Assembly: GCF_020169335.1 (NCBI RefSeq)
Contig: NZ_JAIEZN010000001.1
Location: 1,009,426 to 1,073,425, forward strand
Reading direction: 5' to 3'
Length of the DNA: 64,000 nucleotides
DNA from: Devosia aquimaris
Lineage (GTDB): Bacteria; Pseudomonadota; Alphaproteobacteria; Rhizobiales; Devosiaceae
Of this stretch, positions 1 through 9,359 are shown in pieces. Below the pieces are notes generated by a model. It made no database searches and was not told the DNA's origin. It saw only the letters and a program-made list of their open reading frames with translations. Position numbers and translations under genes: made by a program. Position 1 is the first letter of the stretch; each line of letters begins with the position of its first letter.

Positions 1-494
1 CCCAGCACGTCGATAGCGACCGAATATTCCCAGGCCGTACCCGGTTCGAAATGCAGTTCCAGCGCGGCAAGGCGGGTGAAATTGGTCTCGAAATCGACCG
101 TCTCGTCGCGTAGGCCCGCGGCAACGCCGGTGCCACCATAATTATAGCCGAGCCCAGCCGTGTGGGTCAGCAGATGGCGGATGGTGATGGTCGGGGTGCG
201 GCCCTGGAACTTCGGGGTGAAATAGGGCAGGTGGTCGGCTACGGCGTCGTCCAGCGACAGCTTGCCTGCGTCGCACAGCGCCAGCGCCGTCAACGACACC
301 ATGGGCTTGGTGACCGATGCCAGGCGATAGATCGTGTCCAGCGCCGTGGGCGTGCCCGCCTCGCGGTCGGCCAGGCCAAAGCTCTTGCGATAGACCGGCT
401 CACCCCCCAGCGATACCTGGACGGCCCCGCCCACAATGCGGCTCTCGGCCATGGCAGTTGCGGTGATCTGGTCGATGCTGCTGGTCAAACTCAT
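1..494 (-). CDS. Serine hydrolase, beta-lactamase/EstB-like family (3' end cut off)
   Basis: Only the first 164 residues lie in the window; the gene runs off the left edge. The translated N-terminus carries the SxxK nucleophile motif of class C beta-lactamase-like hydrolases (S60-V-T-K63, within LASVTKPM) and, near residue 157, a YSV element followed by a DVLG stretch, which is the form of the YxN/YxS motif seen in EstB-type esterases. No signal peptide is visible, so a cytoplasmic esterase or amidase is more likely than a true beta-lactamase. The ATG is preceded by GGAGG at 501-505 with a 6-base spacer, which fixes the start. The substrate cannot be told from sequence. Confidence 0.85.
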   Translation of the reverse strand, partial: MSLTSSIDQITATAMAESRIVGGAVQVSLGGEPVYRKSFGLADREAGTPTALDTIYRLASVTKPMVSLTALALCDAGKLSLDDAVADHLPYFTPKFQGRTPTITIRHLLTHTAGLGYNYGGTGVAAGLRDETVDFETNFTRLAALELHFEPGTAWEYSVAIDVL

Positions 495-558
495 GCTGTG
501 CCTCCGATTCACGGGCAGCATAGGGCACGGCAGCGGCGAAAAAGTCTAGTATGGTAGA

Positions 559-924
559 TCAGACGGCGAAGCTGGTGCCGCAGCCGCACGACGCCACCGC
601 ATTGGGATTGCGGATCTGGAAGGCCTGGCCGATCAGGTCATCGACAAAGTCGATCTCCGAGCCGGCCATGAACTCAAGGCTCATGGCGTCGATCAGCACG
701 GTTGCATCGCCCTTTTGCAGGACGGTGTCGTCACTGGCCGGTTGCTCCTGCACCAGATTATACTCGTACTGGAAGCCCGAGCAGCCGCCGCCGGCCACGG
801 AAATGCGCAGGACAGTCCCCTCGGCTTCCTTGGACAGGATGCGCGAAACGCGCTTGGCGGCGCGATCTGTGAGCACCACGGTGCTGGTGGGGGCAGGAGT
901 GGGCGCCAGGGCAATATCGGTCAT
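559..924 (-). CDS. erpA: Iron-sulfur cluster insertion protein, HesB/IscA/ErpA family
   Basis: A 121-residue A-type carrier that receives Fe-S clusters and passes them to apo-enzymes in the cytoplasm. The three conserved cysteines are present: one in GGGCSGFQYE in the middle and two in the C-terminal CGCGTSF. An upstream in-frame TTG at 930 is possible, but the ATG at 924 fits the family. The length is slightly above the usual 105-115 residues because of a proline/threonine-rich N-terminus. It is divergent from dgt across a short promoter region with a perfect palindrome. Whether it is best named erpA or iscA cannot be decided by motif alone; erpA next to dgt is the usual alphaproteobacterial arrangement. 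Confidence 0.9.
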   Translation of the reverse strand: MTDIALAPTPAPTSTVVLTDRAAKRVSRILSKEAEGTVLRISVAGGGCSGFQYEYNLVQEQPASDDTVLQKGDATVLIDAMSLEFMAGSEIDFVDDLIGQAFQIRNPNAVASCGCGTSFAV

Positions 925-957
925 TTGCAATCCAGGCCTGATGAGAAGACGAGATTT

Positions 958-985
958 CGTTATGTCATAACGGTCTGGATAAAAT
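958..985. promoter_or_regulatory. 15-bp palindrome and possible -10 element in the erpA/dgt divergent promoter
   Basis: CGTTATG (958-964) and CATAACG (966-972) form a perfect inverted repeat around a single T. A TAAAAT hexamer at 980-985 could be a -10 box for dgt, which would place the palindrome over the -35 region, where a repressor site would act. The regulator is unknown; it does not match the Fur or IscR consensus as I know them. Confidence 0.4.
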
Positions 986-1026
986 AGGAACTCCCTCTGG
1001 AATTGAAAAGGGCCTTGTCATCACCG

Positions 1027-2220
1027 ATGTGCGAAACCGCTTCCTACGCCAGCCGATCCGAAGCCTCGCTGGGGCGGCTCTATGACACCGGGCCCAGCCC
1101 GACCCGCAGCCAGTATCAGCGCGACCGCGACCGCATCATCCATTCCACCGCCTTTCGCCGCCTGCAGCACAAGACGCAGGTGTTCTTCCGCCATGACGGC
1201 AATCATTTCCGCAACCGGCTGACCCATACGCTTGAAGTCAGCCAGATGGCGCGCTCGCTGGCGCGGGCCCTGCGCCTGGACGAGGACCTGGCCGAGGCGG
1301 TCGCCCTCTCCCATGATCTTGGCCATACCCCTTTTGGCCACGCCGGTGAGCGCGCCCTGCATGGCGCCATGGCGGCCTATGGTGGCTTTGACCACAATAT
1401 ACAGGCCATGCGCGTGGTCACCCGGCTGGAAAACCGCTACGCCGAGCACGATGGGCTCAACCTGACCTGGGAGACGCTGGAGGGCATCCTCAAGCACAAT
1501 GGGCCGTTGATCCATTCCGATGGCCGTCCCTTCGGGCGCTATGCCGGGGAGGGCCTGCCAGCCGGTCTTGGCGACATCCCGGCGTCGGCTGATCTGCGCC
1601 TCGACAGCTATGCGTCGCTGGAGGCCCAGACCGCGGCGATTGCCGACGACATTGCCTACAATGCCCATGATATTGATGATGCCCTGCGGGCCGGGCTGAT
1701 CACGCTGGCCGACCTGCGGGACGTGCCCTTGGCCGGTCCCATTGTGGCCGAGGTGCTGGACCGCTACCCCGACATTGCCCCCAAGCGGCAGGCCCACGAA
1801 GTGCAGCGGCGGCTGATCACCCGCAACATCGAGGATGTCATTGCTACCACAGATGCCAATATCGCCGCGGCCGGCATCAAGACGGCCGAGGACGTGCGTG
1901 CGGCCAGCCAGACCCTCGTCCAGTTTTCGCCCGAGGTCGCCGCGGCCGAAAAAGGTCTCAAGAGCTTCCTGTTCACCCGCGTCTATCGCCATGAGTCGGT
2001 GATGGTCTGGGTGCGCCACAGTGAAGATCTGGTGTGCCGGCTGTTCGATCACTACATGTCCAACCGCGATCTCCCTGGCCGCTGGGCAGCCATCGCCCGG
2101 GCGCAGGAAAGCGACGCGGCGCTGGCGCGGGTCGTCGCCGACTTCATTGCCGGCATGACCGACCCCTATGCCATGGACGAATATGCCCGCTTGTTTGACG
2201 CTAGACCGGAATTCGGTTAA
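1027..2220 (+). CDS. dgt: dGTP triphosphohydrolase-like protein (HD domain)
   Basis: Deoxyguanosinetriphosphate triphosphohydrolase-like enzyme that cleaves dNTPs to deoxynucleoside and triphosphate, helping to set dNTP pools. The HD-superfamily metal ligands are visible: His67 in RLTHTLEV, H96-D97 in SHDLGHTPFGH, and a later Asp in the DDIAYNAHDIDD region. The segment QRDRDRIIHSTAFRRL is the family's signature N-terminal helix. I chose the ATG at 1027 (397 aa); an in-frame TTG at 1003 would add eight residues and cannot be excluded. The gene heads a co-directional run followed by argS, the usual order in Hyphomicrobiales. Confidence 0.92.
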   Translation: MCETASYASRSEASLGRLYDTGPSPTRSQYQRDRDRIIHSTAFRRLQHKTQVFFRHDGNHFRNRLTHTLEVSQMARSLARALRLDEDLAEAVALSHDLGHTPFGHAGERALHGAMAAYGGFDHNIQAMRVVTRLENRYAEHDGLNLTWETLEGILKHNGPLIHSDGRPFGRYAGEGLPAGLGDIPASADLRLDSYASLEAQTAAIADDIAYNAHDIDDALRAGLITLADLRDVPLAGPIVAEVLDRYPDIAPKRQAHEVQRRLITRNIEDVIATTDANIAAAGIKTAEDVRAASQTLVQFSPEVAAAEKGLKSFLFTRVYRHESVMVWVRHSEDLVCRLFDHYMSNRDLPGRWAAIARAQESDAALARVVADFIAGMTDPYAMDEYARLFDARPEFG

Positions 2221-2250
2221 CCCCGGCGCACTTCATTAGTCAGGTCTATC

Positions 2251-3996
2251 ATGGACGTTTTTGCACTGTTCTCCGCGCGCGTCGCCAATGCGATGCAGGT
2301 ACTCTATCCCGAAGTCGGGAATGATCTGCTGGCCCGCATCGTGGTCGAGCCGCCGCGAGACGCTGCGCATGGCGACCTGAGCACCAATGCGGCCATGATC
2401 GTGGCCAAACCCATGGGCAAGAACCCGCGCGAGGTCGCCACCGCGCTGGTCGAGCATTTCAAGCACGATGCCGATGTGACCAGCGTGGAAGTGGCCGGCC
2501 CGGGCTTTGTCAATTTCCGTCTGGACGCGCCCATCTGGCACCAGGTTTTGCGCGCCATTGCCGAGCAGGGCGCCGACTACGGGCGCAGCAGCCTTGGCGG
2601 CGGCGAGCCGGTCAATATCGAATATGTCTCCGCTAATCCCACCGGGCCGATGCACGTCGGCCATACCCGTGGCGCCGTGTTCGGCGACACGCTGGCGGCG
2701 CTCATGGCCTTTTCCGGCTTCGACGTGACCCGCGAATACTACATCAACGACGCCGGCAGCCAGATCGACACGCTGGCCCGCTCCACCCTGCTGCGCTATC
2801 GCGAGGCGCTGGGCGAGAGCATCGAGATTCCGCCCGGGCTCTATCCCGGTGACTACCTCATCCCGGTAGGCGAAGCCCTTAAGGCCGAGTTTGGCGACAC
2901 ATTGCTGGCGATGCCAGAGGCCGAAGCCATTCCCTTGGCCAAGGATCGCGTGCTCAAGGCCATGCTCGAGCTGATCAAGGCCGACCTGGCCCGGCTTGGC
3001 ATCCACCACGATGTGTTCTTCTCCGAGCGCCAGTTGCACGGGCAGGGGGGCGATATCGACCTCACGCTCGCCTGGCTGCGCGAGAAGGGCATGGTCTATG
3101 AGGGGCGCCTGGAAGCGCCCAAGGGCAAGACCCCCGATGAATGGGAAGACCGCGAGCAGACGCTGTTCCGCGCCACCGACTATGGCGACGACATTGATCG
3201 CCCGCTGATCAAGTCGGACGGCTCCTACACCTATTTTGCCGCCGACATTGCCTATCACCGCAACAAATTCCTGCGCGGCTTCAAGCACATGATCAATGTG
3301 CTGGGCGCCGATCACTCGGGCTATGTCAAGCGCCTGCAGGCGGCCACCAAGGCCGTCTCGCTCAATGCTGCCGATATGGACGTGCGCATTTGCCAGCTTG
3401 TGCGCCTGCTCAAGAATGGTGAGCCGTTCAAGATGAGCAAGCGGTCAGGCGACCTGGTCACTCTGGCCGACGTGGTTGACGAAGTGGGCGCCGACGCCAC
3501 TCGCTTCATGCTGATGTATCGCCGCAATGATGCGTCCATGGATTTCGACTTTGCCCTGGTCAAGGAGCAGACCAAGGACAATCCGGTGTTCTATGTGCAG
3601 TACGCCCATGCCCGGGCCTATTCGATCTTCAAGACCGCCGCCAAGGACATGCCCGAGCTCGACCTGACGCCCAAGGGGCTGGCTGCCGCAGAGGTTGAAC
3701 TGCTGACCAGCCAGGCCGATCTGGACCTCGTCCGGGTGCTGGCGGCCTGGCCGCGGACGGTGACGGCTGCCGCCATTGCCCATGAGCCGCATCGCATTGC
3801 CTTTTACGTCCACGAGCTGGCGGCAGCGCTGCACGCCTTCTGGGCCAAGGGCAAGGATGACCCGCAGTTACGATTTGTTAACCAGCAGGACCCAAAGCTG
3901 ACGCTAGCGCGACTCGCCTTGGTCGACGCTGTTCGACAGGTCATCGTCAATGGCCTCGGTATCTTGGGCGTATCTGCTCCCACGGAGCTTTCATAA
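2251..3996 (+). CDS. argS: Arginyl-tRNA synthetase
   Basis: Class I aminoacyl-tRNA synthetase charging tRNA-Arg. The 581-residue protein has the N-terminal ArgRS additional domain (residues about 5-90), the HIGH motif as HVGH at 135-138 and KMSKR at 394-398, followed by an alpha-helical anticodon-binding DALR domain to the C-terminus. Length and motifs are standard. The ATG at 2251 lies 30 bases after the dgt stop, so the two are probably cotranscribed. Confidence 0.97.
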   Translation: MDVFALFSARVANAMQVLYPEVGNDLLARIVVEPPRDAAHGDLSTNAAMIVAKPMGKNPREVATALVEHFKHDADVTSVEVAGPGFVNFRLDAPIWHQVLRAIAEQGADYGRSSLGGGEPVNIEYVSANPTGPMHVGHTRGAVFGDTLAALMAFSGFDVTREYYINDAGSQIDTLARSTLLRYREALGESIEIPPGLYPGDYLIPVGEALKAEFGDTLLAMPEAEAIPLAKDRVLKAMLELIKADLARLGIHHDVFFSERQLHGQGGDIDLTLAWLREKGMVYEGRLEAPKGKTPDEWEDREQTLFRATDYGDDIDRPLIKSDGSYTYFAADIAYHRNKFLRGFKHMINVLGADHSGYVKRLQAATKAVSLNAADMDVRICQLVRLLKNGEPFKMSKRSGDLVTLADVVDEVGADATRFMLMYRRNDASMDFDFALVKEQTKDNPVFYVQYAHARAYSIFKTAAKDMPELDLTPKGLAAAEVELLTSQADLDLVRVLAAWPRTVTAAAIAHEPHRIAFYVHELAAALHAFWAKGKDDPQLRFVNQQDPKLTLARLALVDAVRQVIVNGLGILGVSAPTELS

Positions 3997-4092
3997 TTCG
4001 GGCGCAATACCGTGTTGACTCGCGGTATGTGCCAGAAGTGCAAAGTGTGACGTTTGAAGAGGCGCTGCGTAATGCGAGCGAGACCCTAGTCA

Positions 4093-6384
4093 ATGGCCGG
4101 ACAATCCGACTCAGCCGAGGACCTGATCAACGAGCTTTCCCGGCTCATGGCGCAAGACGCCAGCGGTAGTCGCAGCGAGACTGCGCCAGCGACTGAGCCC
4201 GGATTCGCGGTTCGCATACCGGGGGAACCCAAGTCGCAGCCCACGCAGGCTGCCGCGCCGCGACCTGTGGCGCCGGTGCCTGCCGCCAATGCGCCTGCCG
4301 CGCCAACGCCGTCCTCCATCGATTTCCTGCGCTCCATCCCCTCGCTGGATGCCGAGCGTCGGAGCTCTGCGCCCGTCGCTCCCGCCGTGAGTGCTGAAAC
4401 CTCGGCACGTCCCGAGCCGCAGTTTGCCCGCCCTGAGCCGCAGGTGGACCGTCGCGCCAGCGCGCCGGCAGAGACCGAGACCTTCAATTTCGACTTCGAT
4501 TTCGATCTGGGTGGCAAGTCTGGCGCCGCTGAGCAGCCGGCTTTTCCCGCCTCGCCGGTGCCACCCGCGCCCAAGACCGCAGCCCCGGTGGCTGAAACCA
4601 CCGTGTCAGCTCCGGCTGCGCCGGCCGTTGATGAACATGACAGCATAGCCGACCTCATTGCCGCAGACCTCGCTGGCGATGCGCCGCCAGCGGCGCCGGC
4701 GCCGCGCGTAGACGCGATGTCGTCGCGCAGCGAGCCCGAATTTGCGCCGCAGCCCGAAGCGCCTTCGGCGCGCACAGAGATGCAGCAGCCGCAGGAAGCG
4801 CGCGTGCCGCCGCGCCTGGACAATGATCGCTTCAAGGTGCCGCCAGTGTTCGGCCTGGGCTCCAGTGCTGCCCAGTCTGCCCAGCCCGCACCGGGTGTGT
4901 CGCCGCAGCCTGGCCCGCCCAAACTGCCGCCACGTCCGGTGATGCCTGTCGCCGAAGCGCCGGCGCAGGCCCACAAGCCGACTCCCATCGAGCCGATCGT
5001 GACGCCACCCGCGGCCCCGCCGCCGCAGGACAGTGCCAGCCTCGATCCCATCGATGAAATCGAGAGCCTGATTGGCCGGGCCATGCGGGTGGATCTGTCG
5101 CCCGCCGCCAGCGCGCCGGTGGAAGCCGCGCCCGAAGTCAGCCTGCAGCCGGTCCCCGCTCCTGGGCCGACCCCGGCACTGCGCAGCCTGGCGGGCAGTG
5201 ATGCGCCACAGCCTGAAAAGCGCCGCGCCATGTCGGCTGCTGACGAGGCCATTTTTGCCGCTGCCCAGGCGACCGGAGCACAGATTGGCTGGGTCGACGA
5301 GCCCGAACTGCCGCCGACCGAAACCGCAGCGGAAGAGATTGCCCCGCGGCATCGCCGTCGCTTCGGCATCACCCGCGCTGTTGCCGGGCCACTGGTCGCC
5401 ATCGCCTTGCTGCTTGTGGCCGGATTGGGCCTCTATTGGGTGCTGGGTCTGGGCGGTCGCGAGGCTGGTCCTGCGCCACTGCTGACTGCCGATACCACGC
5501 CCACCAAGCAGGACGCTCCGGTCGAGACGACAACACCACAGCAGTCGGTGGTGTTCAACGAGATTGATGGCGTCGCGCCGGGTGCTGAAGAGCAGCTGGT
5601 GTCGCGTGATCAGACCGTCACCGATGATGCCGTCCAGACCGCCGCCGCCATTCCCGCCCAGAGCGAAGAAGGCCTGGCCAATCGCAAGGTCCGCACGGTC
5701 ACCGTGCGGCCCGATGGCACCATTGTTAGCAGCGACCAGGGCGTTGCCGGCAGCTCAATCCTGCCGGTGGATCGCCCCAATGTCCCCGAGGTTCCCGGTG
5801 CAACCGATGCCGTGACCGAGCTGTTGGCGGCAACCGAGACAGCGCTCGCAACCCCGAACGCCACGCCTGAAGCGACGACGCCGGCAACGCCTGCGCCTGA
5901 GGCCACCGCGACGCCGGTGGTGCCGGGCTCCACCGTCCCCGCAGTCGACCTCACTGGCAACGCCATCGCCGGCAAGACGGCAGTGATTCCGCTGCAGCGA
6001 CCCAATGGGTTGACGCTGCCAGCAGCTTCGGCCGCCAGTGCCCAGACCTTGGCCCCGACGACCGAGGCTGCCACGACCACGCCAACGGCAGCACCAGCTG
6101 CCGCGGTCGAGCAGCCCGTGGCCGCCAGCACGCCTGCCGGCACCGCGCCGGCCTATGTGCAGCTGGCGTCGCAGCGGACCGAGCAGGACGCGCTCAACTC
6201 GGCAAACGCCATGGTGCGCCGCTTTGGCCCGCTCTTTGGCGGCGCCAACCTTGAGGTGCAGCGTGTCGATCTGGGCGCCAAGGGCATCTACTATCGCGTC
6301 CGCGTTCCCGCCGCATCGGCGGAGCAGGCGGCGATGATCTGCACCAATGTCAAAGCAGCTGGCGGCGACTGTTTCACCATGTGA
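4093..6384 (+). CDS. SPOR domain-containing inner-membrane protein
   Basis: A 763-residue protein with a very long Pro/Ala-rich low-complexity cytoplasmic region (about 1-420), one transmembrane helix at about 430-452, a second Thr/Ala/Pro-rich periplasmic linker, and a C-terminal SPOR domain from about 686 (AYVQLASQ to GGDCFTM). SPOR domains bind denuded peptidoglycan glycan strands at the division site, so a role at the septum is inferred. The frame is closed by a TAG just upstream of the ATG at 4093, so the start is secure. It lies between argS and scpA, where this family normally sits in Hyphomicrobiales; a nagZ gene that often follows is absent here. Confidence 0.88.
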   Translation: MAGQSDSAEDLINELSRLMAQDASGSRSETAPATEPGFAVRIPGEPKSQPTQAAAPRPVAPVPAANAPAAPTPSSIDFLRSIPSLDAERRSSAPVAPAVSAETSARPEPQFARPEPQVDRRASAPAETETFNFDFDFDLGGKSGAAEQPAFPASPVPPAPKTAAPVAETTVSAPAAPAVDEHDSIADLIAADLAGDAPPAAPAPRVDAMSSRSEPEFAPQPEAPSARTEMQQPQEARVPPRLDNDRFKVPPVFGLGSSAAQSAQPAPGVSPQPGPPKLPPRPVMPVAEAPAQAHKPTPIEPIVTPPAAPPPQDSASLDPIDEIESLIGRAMRVDLSPAASAPVEAAPEVSLQPVPAPGPTPALRSLAGSDAPQPEKRRAMSAADEAIFAAAQATGAQIGWVDEPELPPTETAAEEIAPRHRRRFGITRAVAGPLVAIALLLVAGLGLYWVLGLGGREAGPAPLLTADTTPTKQDAPVETTTPQQSVVFNEIDGVAPGAEEQLVSRDQTVTDDAVQTAAAIPAQSEEGLANRKVRTVTVRPDGTIVSSDQGVAGSSILPVDRPNVPEVPGATDAVTELLAATETALATPNATPEATTPATPAPEATATPVVPGSTVPAVDLTGNAIAGKTAVIPLQRPNGLTLPAASAASAQTLAPTTEAATTTPTAAPAAAVEQPVAASTPAGTAPAYVQLASQRTEQDALNSANAMVRRFGPLFGGANLEVQRVDLGAKGIYYRVRVPAASAEQAAMICTNVKAAGGDCFTM

Positions 6385-6490
6385 TCGGCCCGGCGGCTGC
6401 GGCCGCCGGCACAGCCTCGTGCAGGGCGCTTGACGCTCGCCGAACCGGCAGCCAAGGATGCGCCATGGTCCTGAAACGCCGCAAAAGCTC

Positions 6491-7279
6491 ATGACGTCGC
6501 CCCAGCCTGACTGGTTTGAAACGCCCCCGCCGCCAGCCGACGAGGACATTCTCTATGTCGACGTCGACGGCTATGAAGGCCCGCTCGACCTGCTCCTCGA
6601 TCTCGCGCGCCGCCAGAAAGTCGATTTGTCGGCCATTTCCGTGCTGGCGCTGGCCGAGCAATATCTGGGCTTCATCGAAACCGTGCGCGAAAAGCGCATC
6701 GAGGTCGCCGCCGATTATCTGGTGATGGCCGCCTGGCTGGCCTATCTCAAGAGCCGCCTCATGGTGCCGCAGGCGCCGTCCGATGATGAACCGTCCGGCG
6801 AGATGCTGGCCGCCATGCTGCAGTTTCGGCTCAAGCGGCTCGAGGCCATGCGCCGCGTGGCCAGCCAGTTGATGAACCGGCCGCGCCTAGGCTTTCAGGT
6901 CTATGCCCGGGGCATGGCCGAGCCCTATCAGATTGCGCGCACCAGCCTGTGGGAAGCCTCGCTCTACGACCTGCTCAAGGCCTATGCCGCCCAGCGCGAG
7001 CGGGGCATTTCCAGCGACTATGCGCCGATCCAGCGCACGGTCTGGTCGCTGCAGGATGCCCGCGACATTCTGCAACGCCTCATTGGCGACAGCGGCGAAT
7101 GGGTCGCCATGGACACCTATCTCGCCCATTATCTGACCACACCGTCGGAGCGCGCAACCGTCCGCGCCTCCACCTTCGCGTCGAGCCTGGAGCTGGTGCG
7201 CCAGGGCAAGATCGACATGCGCCAGACCGAAACCTTCGGGCCGCTGTTCGTCCGTCGGCGCCGGAGTGACGGGGCATGA
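6491..7279 (+). CDS. scpA: Segregation and condensation protein A
   Basis: Kleisin-like partner of SMC that bridges the SMC heads and takes part in chromosome condensation and segregation. The family N-terminus YEGPLDLLLDLAR and the segment AADYLVMAAWLAYLKSRL are clear. I use the ATG at 6491 (262 aa); an in-frame ATG at 6458 would add eleven residues, and neither has a convincing ribosome-binding site. The stop overlaps the scpB start (ATGA at 7276-7279), which implies translational coupling. Confidence 0.93.
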   Translation: MTSPQPDWFETPPPPADEDILYVDVDGYEGPLDLLLDLARRQKVDLSAISVLALAEQYLGFIETVREKRIEVAADYLVMAAWLAYLKSRLMVPQAPSDDEPSGEMLAAMLQFRLKRLEAMRRVASQLMNRPRLGFQVYARGMAEPYQIARTSLWEASLYDLLKAYAAQRERGISSDYAPIQRTVWSLQDARDILQRLIGDSGEWVAMDTYLAHYLTTPSERATVRASTFASSLELVRQGKIDMRQTETFGPLFVRRRRSDGA

Positions 7280-7956
7280 CAGAGGTCGATGATGAGCGCG
7301 CAGAGATCACGGACCGCCATCTGCGCGTGCTTGAGGCGCTGCTGTTTGCGGCCAGCGAGCCGCTGGAGCCGGCCAGCCTGATGCCCTATCTGGGGGAGGG
7401 GGCTGACGTGTCGGCGCTGCTGCTGCAACTGCAGGCCCGCTATGCCGGTCGCGGGGTCAACCTGGTCCAGCGCGGCAACGGCTGGGCGTTCCGCACGGCA
7501 GAAGATCTCGGCTTCCTGCTGCGCCGCCAGGAGCAGGAAACGCGGCCGCTCTCGCGCCCGGCGCTCGAGACGCTCGCCATCATCGCCTATCATCAGCCCA
7601 CCACCCGCGCCGAAATCGAGGAGGTGCGCGGAGTTGCCACAGGCAAGGGCACCATTGACCTGCTGATGGAGGCAGGCTGGATCCGCATGCGCGGTCGCCG
7701 CCGCACCCCCGGGCGGCCCGTAACCTATGGCACGACCGAAGCTTTTCTCGATCATTTTGGGCTCGAAACCCTGTCCGATCTGCCAGGGCTGGAAGAGCTA
7801 AAGGGCTCGGGCTTGCTTTCGGGCCGGTTGCCGCCGTCCATGCAGATACCGCTTCCCTTCGACGGCGCCTTGCGCGAAGACGAAGATCCGCTCGATCCCG
7901 ACGATCACGATGACGATCGGGATCGCGATGACGATGGCGAGGATGACGACGCATAA
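7276..7956 (+). CDS. scpB: Segregation and condensation protein B
   Basis: Winged-helix protein that pairs with ScpA in the SMC complex. The core from about residue 12 (RVLEALLFAASEPL) through RPALETLAIIAYHQPTTRAEIE and the GRPVTYGTTEAFLDHFGL block is typical. The protein ends in an unusual, strongly charged Asp/Arg-rich tail of about 30 residues (from about 197 to 226) that is probably disordered. It is coupled to scpA upstream and overlaps the next ABC gene by one base (TAATG), so all three are likely translated from one message. Confidence 0.93.
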   Translation: MTEVDDERAEITDRHLRVLEALLFAASEPLEPASLMPYLGEGADVSALLLQLQARYAGRGVNLVQRGNGWAFRTAEDLGFLLRRQEQETRPLSRPALETLAIIAYHQPTTRAEIEEVRGVATGKGTIDLLMEAGWIRMRGRRRTPGRPVTYGTTEAFLDHFGLETLSDLPGLEELKGSGLLSGRLPPSMQIPLPFDGALREDEDPLDPDDHDDDRDRDDDGEDDDA

Positions 7957-9050
7957 TGACTGAAGAACTGGCCGGCTGGGGAACCCGCGGCACCACAGGC
8001 GTCAGCTTTGCGGCAACGCTGGAATTCGACGCCGTTGACGTCCGGCTTGGGGGCAGGGCGGTTCTCGACCGCTTCAGCCTGACCCTGCGTCCCGGCGAGA
8101 TCGTCTGCCTGCTCGGCGAATCCGGTTCTGGCAAGTCCACTGCATTGCGCGTGGCGGCGGGCATCCAGCCTATCCATGCCGGCTCGGTCCGCATCAATGG
8201 CGAAACGGTGTCACAGCCGGGGCGCACCGTGCCGGCGGATCGACGCGGCATTGGCCTGATGTTCCAGGATTTTGCGCTGTTTCCGCATCTGACTGTATTG
8301 CAGAACGTGCTGTTCGGCCTGCGTCGTCTGGGGCGACCGGCGGCCCTGGCGCAGGCGCGGGCGGCGCTGCGCCGTGTCGGACTTGGGGATCGTGAGGCCG
8401 ACTTTCCGCACATGCTGTCAGGCGGACAGCAACAGCGCCTGGCGCTGGCACGCAGCGTGGCCCCGCGGCCCGGCGTGCTGCTGCTCGATGAACCCTTTTC
8501 CAGCCTCGATGCGCGCCTGCGCGAAACCGTGCGCGAGGAAACCCTGGCTGTGCTGCGCGAAACCAATGTGACCAGCCTGATCGTCACCCATGACCCCGAA
8601 GAGGCCATGGTGCTGGGCGATCGCGTGGCGCTGCTGCGCCACGGCCGCATTGCCCAGATCGGCACGGCGTCCGACATCTACAGCAATCCCATTGACCTCA
8701 ATGCGGCGCGCTTTTTCTCACCGCTCAGCGAACTCGAGGCCGTGGTGCGCGACGGCGCGGCCCAAACGCCCCTTGGGGCAGTGCCGACGCCCGGCTTCGC
8801 CGACGGCGCCAGGGTGACGGTTGCCATCCGCCCGGCCGGTGGCGCCAGGCTGCGCACAACCGGCCCTGGGACACTTGGCCGCGTCATCGGCAAGCGCGAC
8901 GCCATCGGCATCGACATCTGCGAGGTCAAGGTCGATGGGCTCGATATCCCAATTGGCGTGCGCCAGCCCGCCAGCCCCAGCATCGTTGCCGGCCAGGACG
9001 TATTCGTCACGCTCAATACGGAACACGTTCTTGTGTTTCCCTGCGTTTGA
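7956..9050 (+). CDS. ABC transporter ATP-binding protein, FbpC/PotA-like, without partner genes
   Basis: A 364-residue ABC ATPase with Walker A GESGSGKST at 54-62, signature LSGGQ at 154-158, Walker B LLLDE with D178-E179, and a His switch in VTHDPEEAM. A C-terminal TOBE-like domain (about 260-364) places it with importer ATPases of the Fe(III), polyamine or sugar type. No permease or binding-protein gene adjoins it, so its substrate is unknown. It starts on the last base of scpB, inside the otherwise conserved scpB-tatA junction, and looks like a later insertion into that operon. Confidence 0.85.
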   Translation: MTEELAGWGTRGTTGVSFAATLEFDAVDVRLGGRAVLDRFSLTLRPGEIVCLLGESGSGKSTALRVAAGIQPIHAGSVRINGETVSQPGRTVPADRRGIGLMFQDFALFPHLTVLQNVLFGLRRLGRPAALAQARAALRRVGLGDREADFPHMLSGGQQQRLALARSVAPRPGVLLLDEPFSSLDARLRETVREETLAVLRETNVTSLIVTHDPEEAMVLGDRVALLRHGRIAQIGTASDIYSNPIDLNAARFFSPLSELEAVVRDGAAQTPLGAVPTPGFADGARVTVAIRPAGGARLRTTGPGTLGRVIGKRDAIGIDICEVKVDGLDIPIGVRQPASPSIVAGQDVFVTLNTEHVLVFPCV

Positions 9051-9111
9051 ACCTATTTCTGGCCTATATATCCGCGTGTAACGCGTTCGGAAAAAATCTA
9101 GGGAGTCCAAA

Positions 9112-9315
9112 ATGCACGCGCCAGGAATTTGGGGCATTCTCGTTGTCGCCGTTGTTGTGATCCTGCTGTTTGGCCGCGGCAAGATCTCCGGTGTGATGGG
9201 TGAAGTTGCCACCGGCATCAAGGCCTTCCAGAAGGGCATGCGCGACGACGACAAGCCCGTCGAGCGGGTCGCCACCACCAACGAGGTTCGCGAGCCCGAA
9301 AAGAAAGACGTCTAG
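9112..9315 (+). CDS. tatA: Sec-independent translocase subunit TatA
   Basis: A 67-residue TatA with an N-terminal membrane helix (about 6-20), the conserved FGRGKI hinge and an amphipathic helix (GVMGEVATGIKAFQKGM). It oligomerises to form the twin-arginine translocation channel. A ribosome-binding sequence AGGGA lies about 10 bases before the ATG. The 61-base gap before it contains TATATA-like sequence and an AACGCGTT palindrome and may carry the tatABC promoter. Confidence 0.95.
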   Translation: MHAPGIWGILVVAVVVILLFGRGKISGVMGEVATGIKAFQKGMRDDDKPVERVATTNEVREPEKKDV

Positions 9316-9359
9316 TTACGTCCTTCCCGGCCGCGCCGCTGACTTGAGGAAATAAGACT

